The position numbers and the translations under genes are program-made. From JABWBJ01 sp035646395 (GTDB lineage: Bacteria; Gemmatimonadota; Gemmatimonadetes; Gemmatimonadales; Gemmatimonadaceae), in assembly GCA_035646395.1 (NCBI GenBank), contig DASRPK010000118.1, positions 23,963-87,962 on the forward strand: a stretch of DNA of 64,000 bases, written 5' to 3'. Under the pieces are notes generated by a model. The model made no database searches. It worked only from the letters and a program-made list of their open reading frames with translations, and had not been told where the DNA came from. Of this stretch, positions 53,323-62,618 are shown piece after piece. Positions within the stretch are counted from its first letter, which is position 1; each line of letters opens with the position of its first letter.

Positions 53323-54117
53323 ATGGCCGCGGATGAAATCGACTATCAGTTGATCGGCGACGACCTTCAAGCCGTCATCGTGACCCTTGATCCGGAAGAG
53401 GCCGTCGTGGCCGAAGCCGGCGCCATGATGTACATGCAGGATGGCGTGCGCATGATGACGTCGCTCGACATGCAGGGCCGCGGCACCACAAAGCTCATGG
53501 ATCGGCTGCTCGGCGCCGGAAAACGCGTGCTCACCGGCGACTCGTTTTTCATCACGATGTTCCTGAACGAGTCCACGATGCGCCGCGACGTCGCGTTTGC
53601 GTCACCGTACCCGGGCAAGATCCAGGCGATCGACCTGAAGAAGTGGCGCGGCACCCTGATCGCGCAGAAGGACGCGTTCCTCTGCGGTGCGCGAGGCGTC
53701 GACGTGTCGATCGCCTTTTCAAAGCGCATCGGCGCGGGCTTCTTCGGCGGAGAAGGATTCATTCTGCAGAAGCTGACCGGCGACGGCCTCGTCTTCCTTC
53801 ACGCCTCAGGCACGCTCCAGGAGATGACCCTCGCACCAGGCGAAATATTGCGAGTCGACACCGGCTGCATGGTCGCTATGGAAGAAAGTGTCGAATACGA
53901 CATCCAGATGGTTCCGGGCATCAAGACGGCGCTGTTTGGCGGCGAGGGCCTCTTCTTCGTGAAACTCACGGGACCAGGCCGGGTGATCCTGCAGACTCTT
54001 CCCTTCTCCCGCCTCGCCGACCGCATCATCGCTGCATCGCCGAGGGCGGGCGGACGTCGCGTTGGGGAGGGAAGCGTGCTGGGCGCACTCGGCGGCCTGC
54101 TGGACGGAGACCGTTAG
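53323..54117 (+). CDS. AIM24/TIGR00266-family protein
   Basis: 264 residues. The repeats EAGAMMYMQDGVRMMTSLDMQGRG, TGDSFFITMFLN, AQKDAFLCGARGVDVSIAF and GEGFILQKLTGDGLVFLHASGTL belong to the tryptophan-RNA-attenuator-like AIM24 fold. The function in bacteria is unknown; the yeast homologue is mitochondrial. The stop TAG lies in a GTTAGGC heptamer, and an aldehyde dehydrogenase starts 8 bases later. Confidence 0.88.
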   Translation: MAADEIDYQLIGDDLQAVIVTLDPEEAVVAEAGAMMYMQDGVRMMTSLDMQGRGTTKLMDRLLGAGKRVLTGDSFFITMFLNESTMRRDVAFASPYPGKIQAIDLKKWRGTLIAQKDAFLCGARGVDVSIAFSKRIGAGFFGGEGFILQKLTGDGLVFLHASGTLQEMTLAPGEILRVDTGCMVAMEESVEYDIQMVPGIKTALFGGEGLFFVKLTGPGRVILQTLPFSRLADRIIAASPRAGGRRVGEGSVLGALGGLLDGDR

Positions 54118-54125
54118 GCAGGACG

Positions 54126-55502
54126 ATGGCGCTGACGTCGATCAACCCGGCGACGGGCGACACCGTCGCCGAGTTCGACGAGCATAGCGCCGACGAGGTC
54201 GAGCGCCGCCTCAGCGCGTCGGCCGAGGCGTTCGGGGACTGGTCGGCCCGCTCGGTATCGGAGCGGGCCCCCGTGCTGTCCCGCATGGCGGGCCTCCTCG
54301 AGGCTGAGCGTGACGCCATGGCCGGCCTGATGACCCTCGAGATGGGCAAGATCTTCCGCGCTGCGCGCGATGAAGTCACGAAGTGCGCGGTGGGGTGCCG
54401 GTATTATGCGGAGCACGCCGCGACGATCACCGCTGCGATCCCGGTCGAGGATGAGGGGATGCGCCACGGCGAAGTGCGCTTCGAACCGTTAGGCGCCGTC
54501 CTCGCGGTCATGCCATGGAATTTTCCCTTCTGGCAGGTGATCCGGTTTGCCGCGCCGGCCCTTGCGGCGGGCAATGTCGCCCTGCTGAAGCACGCGTCGA
54601 ACGTTCCCCAATGCGCCATGGCGCTCGAAGACCTGTGGCGGCGGGCGGGTGTCCCTGACGCCGCGTTCCAGACGCTGCTGATTGGCTCATCGCGCGTAGA
54701 AGCGATCGTCGCCGATTCCCGCGTTGCGGCCGTCACGCTGACGGGAAGCGAAGGCGCCGGACGCGCCGTGGCCATGGTAGCCGGTCGTCACCTGAAGAAA
54801 ACGGTGCTCGAGCTGGGCGGATCCGATCCGTTCATCGTGACGCCGTCCGCGAACCTCGAGCTGGCGGTGAAAGCCGCGGTGGATGCGCGAATCATCAACA
54901 ACGGCCAGTCATGCATCGCCGCCAAGCGTTTCATCGTGCTCGAGGAAATCGCCGAGGAGTTCACCGCGCGATTTGTGCTGCGCATGTCGGCCTTGAAGGT
55001 GGGTGACCCGATGCTCCCGAATACCGATGTGGGACCCCTTGCGACCGCGGCGATTCGCGACGAGCTGCAGGCGCAGGTTCAGGAAACCGTGTCGCGGGGC
55101 GCCGAGGTACTGTTAGGCGGCGCGCCGCTGGCAGGACCAGGATGGTTCTACGCGCCGACCGTTCTCGCCGACATTCCACGAGGCTCGCCGGCCCGTGAGC
55201 AGGAGTTGTTCGGCCCGGTGGCGTCGGTGTTTCGGGTGCCCTCCGTGGACGCGGCCATCGCGCTGGCGAATGACTCGACGTTCGGACTTGGCGCGAGTGC
55301 GTGGACCACGGACGCGGTGGAAGCGGAACGATTCGCGCGAGGGCTCGACGCCGGCTCGGTGTTCATCAACGGGATCGTTGCCTCGGATCCGCGCTACCCG
55401 TTCGGCGGAGTGAAACACTCAGGCTATGGTCGCGAGCTCGGAGCGTGGGGATTGCGCGAGTTCGTAAACATTAAAACCGTTAGGCGTTTCGTTGACGATT
55501 GA
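54126..55502 (+). CDS. Succinate-semialdehyde dehydrogenase-like aldehyde dehydrogenase
   Basis: 458 residues from ATG 54126. Motifs: MPWNFPFWQVIRFAAPAL, LTGSEGAGRAVA, general base in VLELGGSDPFIV, nucleophile Cys in NNGQSCIAAKRF, EELFGPVASV-like EQELFGPVASVFRV, and the end PFGGVKHSGYGRELG. Length and the start SINPATGDTVAEF fit the Sad/YneI branch. Part of an apparent operon with the AIM24 gene. Confidence 0.9.
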   Translation: MALTSINPATGDTVAEFDEHSADEVERRLSASAEAFGDWSARSVSERAPVLSRMAGLLEAERDAMAGLMTLEMGKIFRAARDEVTKCAVGCRYYAEHAATITAAIPVEDEGMRHGEVRFEPLGAVLAVMPWNFPFWQVIRFAAPALAAGNVALLKHASNVPQCAMALEDLWRRAGVPDAAFQTLLIGSSRVEAIVADSRVAAVTLTGSEGAGRAVAMVAGRHLKKTVLELGGSDPFIVTPSANLELAVKAAVDARIINNGQSCIAAKRFIVLEEIAEEFTARFVLRMSALKVGDPMLPNTDVGPLATAAIRDELQAQVQETVSRGAEVLLGGAPLAGPGWFYAPTVLADIPRGSPAREQELFGPVASVFRVPSVDAAIALANDSTFGLGASAWTTDAVEAERFARGLDAGSVFINGIVASDPRYPFGGVKHSGYGRELGAWGLREFVNIKTVRRFVDD

Positions 55503-55801
55503 CAATTAACAATCGAGAGTCTTCAGGGTTTCGAGTGGGTGGTTCAGTCATCCTTACAAAGGGCAAGACACTTGATCGCGGAGAGCGCGGAGGAACGCGA
55601 AGGTTTTCCTGAGCGTCAGGCCGTTCGCATTCACGCTGTTGTTCCTGGGTCGTTTGTGCGGTCGTTGTTGTGATCGGTTCCTTCCTCGGCGCACCTCCGC
55701 GTTTCCTTTGCGTGCCTCCGCGTTCAAGGCTGTTAGCAGTGCGAATCCGCTCCTTCCACCCACTCAATTGCCGGAAGACTCACAATCGACGATTGCAGTC
55801 G
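55492..55801. repeat. Nested inverted repeat, gene-free, filling the gap before the kinase gene
   Basis: Outer arms (around 55495-55525 and 55771-55800) share GAGTCTTC/GAAGACTC plus CGATTG words. Inner arms (around 55571-55603 and 55689-55728) are imperfect inverted repeats rich in CGCGGAG. A GTTAGGC heptamer is at the right end. This covers most of the 319-base gap between convergent genes; no coding frame of quality is seen. Confidence 0.6.
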
Positions 55802-55821
55802 TTAGGCGCACAATCGACTTG

Positions 55822-57597
55822 TCACCCTCGCTGCCCCTGACTCATGATTCCATAACGACTCCACCATGGCTCGCCGCGGCGAGAGCCTTTGTCCATCGAC
55901 CGGGCGACGGCGCGCCAGGTTTCCTGCATCGACGCCGCATCGGGAAAGCGTTGGAGCGGATCCGAACTGAGCGCTCGCTTCAGCCACGCAGCGATAGGAT
56001 CCGGGAATCGAGTCTCGTCAAACTCATTCGCCAGTTGCCGGGCCAGAATCGTCGACGCATTCGAGCCTGGAAAGGGCGGTTCACCAGACAAGGCAAACGC
56101 CACGATGCCGGCCACCGCGAACAAGTCGACCGTCGGTCCCTGCGACTCGCCTAACAGCTGCTCGGGCGCGGCAAAGGCCGGCGTGCCGGTGGCGCCGCCG
56201 GGTTCGTCCTCCCCCTTCGCAATACCGAAATCGGTGATGCGCCATCGACGATAGCGATCGATCAGGACGTTTTCCGGTTTCAAGTCGCGGTGAACGATGC
56301 TGTGGCCGTGGGCAGCAACGAGCGCATCGAGGATCATGTCCACCTGCGGCGCAACTTCGTCGAACGATCGCGGACCGGCATGCGCCACGAGATCGGCGAC
56401 CGAACCGCCTTCGGCCAGTTCCATCGTGTACCACGAGACCTCGCCCAGGTCGTCCCAGTCGAAAATCGGGATGATTGCCGGGTGCGCGAGTTGCGCTGCA
56501 AGCCGTGCCTCCCGCCGGAACCGCGCGACGGCGCGGTGATCCTCGACGACGTGCGGGTGAAGGACTTTCAGTGCGACTTCGCGTTCCAGCGACAGGTCAC
56601 GGGCGCGCCAGACACTGCCGAAGGTTCCCTTCCCCAGAAAGCCAAGGATTTCATAGTCATCCCCGACCGCCCACCGGATGCGGGCTTCGTCGGTGTCGGC
56701 GCGAAGCGGCACCTCGCGCTCGCCAGTGCGGCGCGGCGTGGCGCCGGCGTGCTCCAGTGTTCGCAACAGCGCTGATACCGTGGGGAAACGTTTCTCGGGA
56801 TCTCGCGACAGCGCGCGGCCGAGAATGTCGACCAACGCCTGGGGAATACCGGGGCTGATGAGATCGAGCGGCGGGATGTGGTCCGTTGGCGGCATCTCAC
56901 CGGTGAGCGACGTGAAGCAGGTGGCGGCCAGCATCCACTGGTCGGACGCAAACGTCGGCGCCCATCCCGTCGCCTCCCACTCCGGCGGCCACGGCGTCCA
57001 TCGTGGATCGGGTGAGAGATCGGCCGGAATATCGGCGCGTGGCAACGCCCATTGCCAGCCTAACAACCAGATGCGGCCCGCGGGTGCCATCCACACCGAC
57101 TCCGGTGAGACGTCGCCGTGTGGAAGTCCCATGTCGTGCAGGTAGGCGAGCGCTGATCCCACGGTCCGGAGCAGGTGCAACACCGTGGGAATCGGCTCGC
57201 GGCCGACACGGCGGACGCGCGATCCGCTGGTTTCGGCAGCGAGCCAGCGCCGCAGGTAGCCGGGGCCACGACGTGTCTGCCCGAACACCGACCAGTAGTG
57301 GTACGTGGTCGGGATGGAGGAATGATTCCGGTGCGCGAGATAGCGCGCTTCCTTGGCGAGCCACGGGGCATGCGCCGGATCCGGCGCCGTCACCAGCGCC
57401 AGGGACCTGCCTAACGCGTCGACGACTTCCTGGTAATGGCGGTGCTCCTGTCGGACGCCATCACTGCCCCATCGCCAATCCGGCGGAAGCTGCCAGCCGG
57501 TGAGATGGGCGGGCAGTTCCTGGGTGACGATGTTCGCCTGTGTCTGGGGAGGCGTGTGTCGAACTGCTCGCACGCCTTCGAACGGTGTAACGGCCAT
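55822..57597 (-). CDS. Tandem pseudokinase-kinase Ser/Thr protein
   Basis: 591 residues. Residues ~45-285 are kinase-like but degenerate: the HRD motif reads LPHGDVSPESV, and DFG is replaced by LLGWQWA. Residues ~320-575 are a complete kinase: FLGKGTFGSVWRA, VALKVLHP, HRDLKPENVLI, ITDFGIAKG, GTPAFAAPEQ. No TM segment follows. It starts 8 bases after the end of the giant histidine kinase, so they are likely co-expressed. A pseudokinase in front of an active kinase suggests regulation by the inactive half. Confidence 0.9.
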   Translation of the reverse strand: MAVTPFEGVRAVRHTPPQTQANIVTQELPAHLTGWQLPPDWRWGSDGVRQEHRHYQEVVDALGRSLALVTAPDPAHAPWLAKEARYLAHRNHSSIPTTYHYWSVFGQTRRGPGYLRRWLAAETSGSRVRRVGREPIPTVLHLLRTVGSALAYLHDMGLPHGDVSPESVWMAPAGRIWLLGWQWALPRADIPADLSPDPRWTPWPPEWEATGWAPTFASDQWMLAATCFTSLTGEMPPTDHIPPLDLISPGIPQALVDILGRALSRDPEKRFPTVSALLRTLEHAGATPRRTGEREVPLRADTDEARIRWAVGDDYEILGFLGKGTFGSVWRARDLSLEREVALKVLHPHVVEDHRAVARFRREARLAAQLAHPAIIPIFDWDDLGEVSWYTMELAEGGSVADLVAHAGPRSFDEVAPQVDMILDALVAAHGHSIVHRDLKPENVLIDRYRRWRITDFGIAKGEDEPGGATGTPAFAAPEQLLGESQGPTVDLFAVAGIVAFALSGEPPFPGSNASTILARQLANEFDETRFPDPIAAWLKRALSSDPLQRFPDAASMQETWRAVARSMDKGSRRGEPWWSRYGIMSQGQRG

Positions 57598-57605
57598 GCA
57601 GAAAG

Positions 57606-60600
57606 CTATCCGGTGCGGCTGGCGGCGAGCGAGATGCGCATCACGGTTCCCCGACCGTCATTTCGCTCGGCGCGCATACGGCCGCCCCACGCCTCCACCA
57701 TGTTGCGGCTGATCGCCAGTCCCAGGCCGCTGCCGGACGTGCGTGTGGAAAAACGCGGCTCGAAAATCCGGTCGAGATCTTCCGGTGCCACGCCATCACC
57801 ATCGTCACGCACCGTGACCTCCACGTGATCGGAGGTTGGCGCCACCGTGACGTCGATGCGATTGGCGCCCGCCTGACGAGCGTTCTCCATGACGTTGAGC
57901 AGCACCTCACGCAGCTCGTCATCGCGCGCGAGACCCATCACTGGTCCCGGTGGCGCTTCGTACTGCCAGACCACGCCGTCGGCGGCCATACGTTCGAGGT
58001 CCACGACGTCTCGCGTGATGGCGTTCACGTCGAGCGACACCGGATCGAGCCGCTCGGCGGGGCTCATGCCGTAGCGGCTGAATGCGCGGGCGATTTCGTC
58101 GAGGCGGTCGATTTCCGCGAGGATGCGCTCGACGTTCTGCTCGAAGATCCGCGCGAAGTCGACCCGGCTGTCGCCGCGCGCGCGCCGCAGGTGCTGGACA
58201 CCGAGGCGGATCGGCGTCAGGGGATTCTTGATCTCATGCGCGACCTGGCGCGCCATTTCTCCCCACGCGAGCACGCGTTGCGCTCGCGCCAGGTCCGTCA
58301 CGTCCTCCAGTGTGAGCACCGCGCCACCCGTTCCACGCTCGAGATGCGCGAGGCTGCCCCGGACCTGGCGTCCATTGATCGTTTCGTCGAACGCGTCTTC
58401 GGTGGACGTGCCCGCGAGGAATGCCTCGGTGCGTGCGGCAAGCTCGCTTTCGCCTAACTGTCGCAGCGTCAGCCCACTGGTGACCGGCTTGCCGAGCAGC
58501 TTATCCGCGCCCGGATTCGCCAGCATGACGCGGCCATCGCGGTGAACGGCAATGACGCCGCTCGCCACGTCGCGCAGCACCGATTCCGTCCGGCGCTGGG
58601 CCTCCTCGAGCGCGGCGCGGCTTGATGCCAGATCGGCATCCATGCGCTGGAACGCCGAGAAGACCGGCACGAACTCCATGGCCGGCGCGCGTTCGGGGGC
58701 CGGATAGCGCTCACCGCGTGCGATGCGGAGCGCCGCCAGACGTAGCGCGCCGACCGGGCGTTCCAGTTCGCGCGCCGCGAGTCCGGATAGTCCGAGGGCC
58801 GCCAGTGCGCCGATCGATGCCGCAAAGAGCAGCAGCACGCCGATGTCCCGCCGCTCCCGATCGAGAACACGTTCAGTGAAGGGAGCCGGTGCCGCCAGTA
58901 CAGCGCGTCCGCTGCCGGGTGTCGCGAACGATCGGTAGCCTAACAAGAGCGGAACTCCAGCGACCACGGGACGGGCGGTCATCGTCACTTCACTTTCCAC
59001 GCCGATTCCGATCGCAACCGCCGGTGGGAGATAGCGGCCTACGGGCGCGAGCTGCGCATAGAGCGAGTCGCTGGCCCGTACGAGTTGTCCCTCCTCATAG
59101 GCAAGCAGTGGCGTGTCGAACCGCTCACTCACCGCCCTCAGGTCGTCGGCAGTGGTGAGCCGTGATACCGCGCGCAACGTTTCACGCAACAGGAGCGCGC
59201 GCGATTCCCGGTCGGATTGAATCAGCCGCGAATACGACCAGAGCGCGAATGCCGCCGCCGGAATCATGAAGAACATGAACAGCGTCACGGTCAGCCGGCC
59301 GCGATAGCTCCGCGACCATGCGCGGAGGCGGCTGCGCGCCCACCGCATGACACCACCATCGGACATCGCCACGACCATCCACAACACGCCTAACACGAGC
59401 AGGTCGAGCAGGACGATCAATGCACCGCGCGGTGCGAGAACCTCGACGCCCCGCAATTCAACTTCGACGTGCGCGCGCGCGCCCTCGCCGGCACCGGGTA
59501 CGAGCCAGTCCCCGTGCAGCTCGTTTCCCTTTCGTTCCCACTTCGGGCGTTCGGACAGCGGCACCGGGGACGGAAGCGTGGTCAGCACCGGTACGTAGGG
59601 CGGTTCCGTGGTCGACGGCCGCGATAGTCCCGACAGGAGTGAGAACGGATCTTCATCGACCAGCCGGGATTGTGGCGCGACCACGATGGTCGTCACCTGG
59701 CCGTCGGGATGCGGGACGGCGGCGAGAATCTGCACCCCCTGCGCTGACTCGGCCTGCCGCCACGCCACCCGCCCCGTTTCGCGGGCCTGCATAACGAGCG
59801 AGAACTCACCCTCGATACGGCCCGCAAAGTCGTGGAGCCGAACCTCGGCGTATGGACGCAAGTCGTCAGGCCGCCAGCTCGCCAGCTCGACCGGGTTCCC
59901 CGCCGCCGCCAGTGGAGACTGCACGTACCGCCGAAGCAGCTCGTGGCGCTCCATCGGTGGCGGTCCGGCACGGACGGAGTCGGTCAGCTGCTCGGTCAAC
60001 TCCCGCGCCCCGGGATCCGGCGTAGAGAGCCGCGCCACTTCGGTCTCGGCCAGCTCTACGCGAGCGCGCGAGACGGCGTACCACGTCAGCGTGGTGGCGC
60101 CACAGGCGGCGACGACGCCGGCGCTGGCCACAAGGCCGCGAGACCGGCGTGCCAGCGCCAGGGACGCCATGGCGATGATCCAGAAGGCGACGTACCACGC
60201 GGGCCACCGCCCGGGTGCCTGCCAGATTGGTGGGCCGAGCAGGGCGGCGCAGGAGGCCACGATCGGCGCTACCCACGGACTGATGCCGCCTCGCCTGCCG
60301 ACCAGGGCGCGGCCGGCGCTGGCGCCCGCCAGCAGCGTTGCCGCCGACGCCAGGAACAGAGGCAACTGCCACGACAGCCAGAGCTGGGTCGACGCCCCCC
60401 GGCCGGGGAGCGAGATGCCGCGCGACAGGTCGCGGAGGAGAAACGGGCCTAACGAGACGATGGCCACCACCGCCAGCGCCGGGATCCAGCGCCCCCGCAC
60501 GCGCACCCCGGCGCGCCCTAACGCGAAAAAGCCGAGCAGCGCGAGGGCACTCGTCGCGGTCAGTGCCGCTATGGATCCGGACAGGGGACCCAGGACGGAG

Positions 60601-61607
60601 GCGTAATACACTCCCGGATCAAACAACGATGACAGGTTCGAGTACGCGCTGAAGGGCAGCAGGACCACCAGGCCGAGCAGCGCGGCGAGCACCACGAATC
60701 GGCGTGCCAGCGAAGCGGGGCGCCGCCACGCGACCGTTACGAGGAACAGGAGCGAGACCAGCAACCCTATGCCCACCCAGAGGCGCGCCGCCTGCGACAC
60801 GCGTTCGATGGCCTGACCTTGCGAGAGCAGGATCGGCTTCACCGCAATCGTTCTGTTGCCGACGGGAATCAGCTGCCACCCGGACGTATTCGTGGTATCA
60901 TCGACTCGATAGGCAAAGCCGGCGAGTTCGGGCCCGAGGGGGAGGTCGGCATCGAGCGAGCCGCCGATGCGATCGGCCGGGGGCTCAGCATGAAGCACCG
61001 CATCCGCCGTCGCCGTTCGGCCATCGCCCCGGGCGACGCGTCGGATCACGATGTAAAACGGCGTGGAATGAATTCCGGAATCCTGACTCTCCGCCGATTC
61101 CGGCGAGCGGAGAGAACCGGCCCACGCCACTGGCCCGCCGCGATCGGACAATACGATTCCGCGGTACGAGGAAAATGGTCCGAGTGATGCGACGTGCTGA
61201 AAGGCCCGCGCGGGATCGACGGGTGTGGATAGCGCCCGATTTGCAGTCTCCTCGAGAGCCGTGACTTCACGTTGCACGGCTTGCCGCAGGGTCGCGGTCC
61301 CTTCTTCCGCGACCGCGCTCGCATAGCGGTTCCAGTCGGTCTGGATTCGATCGAGGCGACGCTGGTGGAACAGTGCCGCGCAGAGCGTGGCGATCAACAC
61401 ACCCGAAGCGAGAAACCCGGTCACTCCTGTTCGGGCGCGTGACGCCGTCAGGAGCGAAAGCACGCCGACGGCGAGGGCCCCAAGCGCCAGCGGAAAGCCG
61501 AACGAGCGTAGCCAGCCGACAATCGCGATGACCGCGATTCCGGTGAGGAGCAGCCACCAGACCGGGACCAGGATTTCAGGCTTTTTGTTCGGCCGCGTTC
61601 GGATCAT
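57606..61607 (-). CDS. Giant multi-pass NtrY-like sensor histidine kinase
   Basis: 1333 residues, unusually long. An N-terminal half has about ten or more TM helices in two blocks with extracytoplasmic segments between. A further TM pair brackets an extracytoplasmic sensor region, followed by HAMP-like (ALRLAALRIARGERYP), PAS (VLRDVASGVIAVHRDGRVMLAN), HisKA (EMARQVAHEIKNPLTPIRLGVQHL, phospho-His) and HATPase_c (NVMENARQAG, DDGDGVAPEDLDRIFEPRFST, GSGLGLAI). The HEIKNPLTPI motif is typical of NtrY. No response regulator is adjacent; the NtrX-like regulator at 32.4 kb is a candidate. Confidence 0.92.
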   Translation of the reverse strand: MIRTRPNKKPEILVPVWWLLLTGIAVIAIVGWLRSFGFPLALGALAVGVLSLLTASRARTGVTGFLASGVLIATLCAALFHQRRLDRIQTDWNRYASAVAEEGTATLRQAVQREVTALEETANRALSTPVDPARAFQHVASLGPFSSYRGIVLSDRGGPVAWAGSLRSPESAESQDSGIHSTPFYIVIRRVARGDGRTATADAVLHAEPPADRIGGSLDADLPLGPELAGFAYRVDDTTNTSGWQLIPVGNRTIAVKPILLSQGQAIERVSQAARLWVGIGLLVSLLFLVTVAWRRPASLARRFVVLAALLGLVVLLPFSAYSNLSSLFDPGVYYASVLGPLSGSIAALTATSALALLGFFALGRAGVRVRGRWIPALAVVAIVSLGPFLLRDLSRGISLPGRGASTQLWLSWQLPLFLASAATLLAGASAGRALVGRRGGISPWVAPIVASCAALLGPPIWQAPGRWPAWYVAFWIIAMASLALARRSRGLVASAGVVAACGATTLTWYAVSRARVELAETEVARLSTPDPGARELTEQLTDSVRAGPPPMERHELLRRYVQSPLAAAGNPVELASWRPDDLRPYAEVRLHDFAGRIEGEFSLVMQARETGRVAWRQAESAQGVQILAAVPHPDGQVTTIVVAPQSRLVDEDPFSLLSGLSRPSTTEPPYVPVLTTLPSPVPLSERPKWERKGNELHGDWLVPGAGEGARAHVEVELRGVEVLAPRGALIVLLDLLVLGVLWMVVAMSDGGVMRWARSRLRAWSRSYRGRLTVTLFMFFMIPAAAFALWSYSRLIQSDRESRALLLRETLRAVSRLTTADDLRAVSERFDTPLLAYEEGQLVRASDSLYAQLAPVGRYLPPAVAIGIGVESEVTMTARPVVAGVPLLLGYRSFATPGSGRAVLAAPAPFTERVLDRERRDIGVLLLFAASIGALAALGLSGLAARELERPVGALRLAALRIARGERYPAPERAPAMEFVPVFSAFQRMDADLASSRAALEEAQRRTESVLRDVASGVIAVHRDGRVMLANPGADKLLGKPVTSGLTLRQLGESELAARTEAFLAGTSTEDAFDETINGRQVRGSLAHLERGTGGAVLTLEDVTDLARAQRVLAWGEMARQVAHEIKNPLTPIRLGVQHLRRARGDSRVDFARIFEQNVERILAEIDRLDEIARAFSRYGMSPAERLDPVSLDVNAITRDVVDLERMAADGVVWQYEAPPGPVMGLARDDELREVLLNVMENARQAGANRIDVTVAPTSDHVEVTVRDDGDGVAPEDLDRIFEPRFSTRTSGSGLGLAISRNMVEAWGGRMRAERNDGRGTVMRISLAASRTG

Positions 61608-61756
61608 ACCTGGTTATATGCATGAGTCCGCCTCGCTGAAGCGCGAATTGGACGTGCCAGAATGGTCGTCGGTACCGTCACAATCGGCAATGTTGGGTTC
61701 CTCTGCCTAAGCGGCGGTCCTGCAAACGGTTACCCACTGACGGCCGTTATTGGCAC

Positions 61757-61788
61757 TTGAAACGACTAGCTCGGCTTTGGTGTATTGT
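61757..61788 (+). promoter_or_regulatory. Possible promoter giving a leaderless transcript
   Basis: TTGAAA (61757-61762) and TATTGT (61783-61788, preceded by TG) lie before ATG 61795. Spacing of 20 is long. If used, transcription would begin at or next to the start codon. No ribosome binding site is seen. Confidence 0.3.
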
Positions 61789-61794
61789 TATGTC

Positions 61795-62478
61795 ATGCGA
61801 AACCTTGTACTCGCTTGCAGCCTTCTCGTCCTAAGCGGCCCTGCCTTGGCGCAGGGGAGTCGCGTCGTGGACGAAGGGAGCTTCACGATCTCGATGAACG
61901 GTCGGACCGTTGGTCGGGAGAACTTTCGCATTTCGTCGACAACGCGTGGTGACATCACCGAATACGTTGCGCGCGCTGACGTTACGTATGGTGATCGACG
62001 CGTCACCCCGGAGCTTCGGACCAACACCGAGGGGACAGTGGCTTCCTACGAGGTCACGACCCGTAGCGGGGGAACCAGTGAAAAGTGGACGGGCGCCGTC
62101 ACGGGTGGCCGGCTGAACGCCCAAATCGCCTCGGGCAGCAGCACCGCCGCGCGCGAATACATCGTCCCCGCCGGGACTCTCGTTCTGGATGACGAGATCA
62201 TGCACCACAACTGGTTCCTGGCGATGCGCTCCCATGATGGCGGCATGCCGGTCGTGGTGCCGCGGCGTTCCGATGTGAAATCGACCATCACAATGTCGAC
62301 CGTGGGTGAGGAGACCCTGCAGATCGGCAATCACGACGTCGCAGCCGTTCATTTGCGCGCGACCGGTGGTGGTGGGGAAATCCGTGACATCTGGGTGGAC
62401 AAGTCCGGACGTCTGCTGAAGGTCGCCCTCCCCGCGCGGGGACTGGTGGCGATTCGCGACGATCCGCCGCGCGCCTGA
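61795..62478 (+). CDS. Exported protein of unknown function
   Basis: 227 residues from ATG 61795. A clear signal peptide (MRNLVLACSLLVLSGPALA, cut before QG). The mature part is beta-rich, with FTISMNGRTVGRENFRISS, VASYEVTTRSGGTSEKWTG and DIWVDKSGRLLKVALP, similar in style to DUF3108/DUF6134-like periplasmic proteins. It is followed by a TolC-family gene 140 bases on. Confidence 0.72.
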   Translation: MRNLVLACSLLVLSGPALAQGSRVVDEGSFTISMNGRTVGRENFRISSTTRGDITEYVARADVTYGDRRVTPELRTNTEGTVASYEVTTRSGGTSEKWTGAVTGGRLNAQIASGSSTAAREYIVPAGTLVLDDEIMHHNWFLAMRSHDGGMPVVVPRRSDVKSTITMSTVGEETLQIGNHDVAAVHLRATGGGGEIRDIWVDKSGRLLKVALPARGLVAIRDDPPRA

Positions 62479-62515
62479 CGCTTCCAGTCACAAAAAAGCG
62501 GGCAACTCTACAGGG

Positions 62516-62530
62516 GAGACGTAGCGTCTC
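62516..62530. promoter_or_regulatory. GAGACG-TAG-CGTCTC dyad upstream of the TolC-family gene
   Basis: A perfect 6-bp inverted repeat (GAGACG at 62516-62521, CGTCTC at 62525-62530) lies about 90 bases before the start codon. Efflux genes often have operators here; a small hairpin in the leader is also possible. Confidence 0.35.
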
Positions 62531-62618
62531 TACTATCGTAGAAGTGGCCTGAAACCCATTCGTCGGACCCCCCGTACGAATGGCAGCTTTTGTACATCCA
62601 GATCCGGACCCGTTCATC

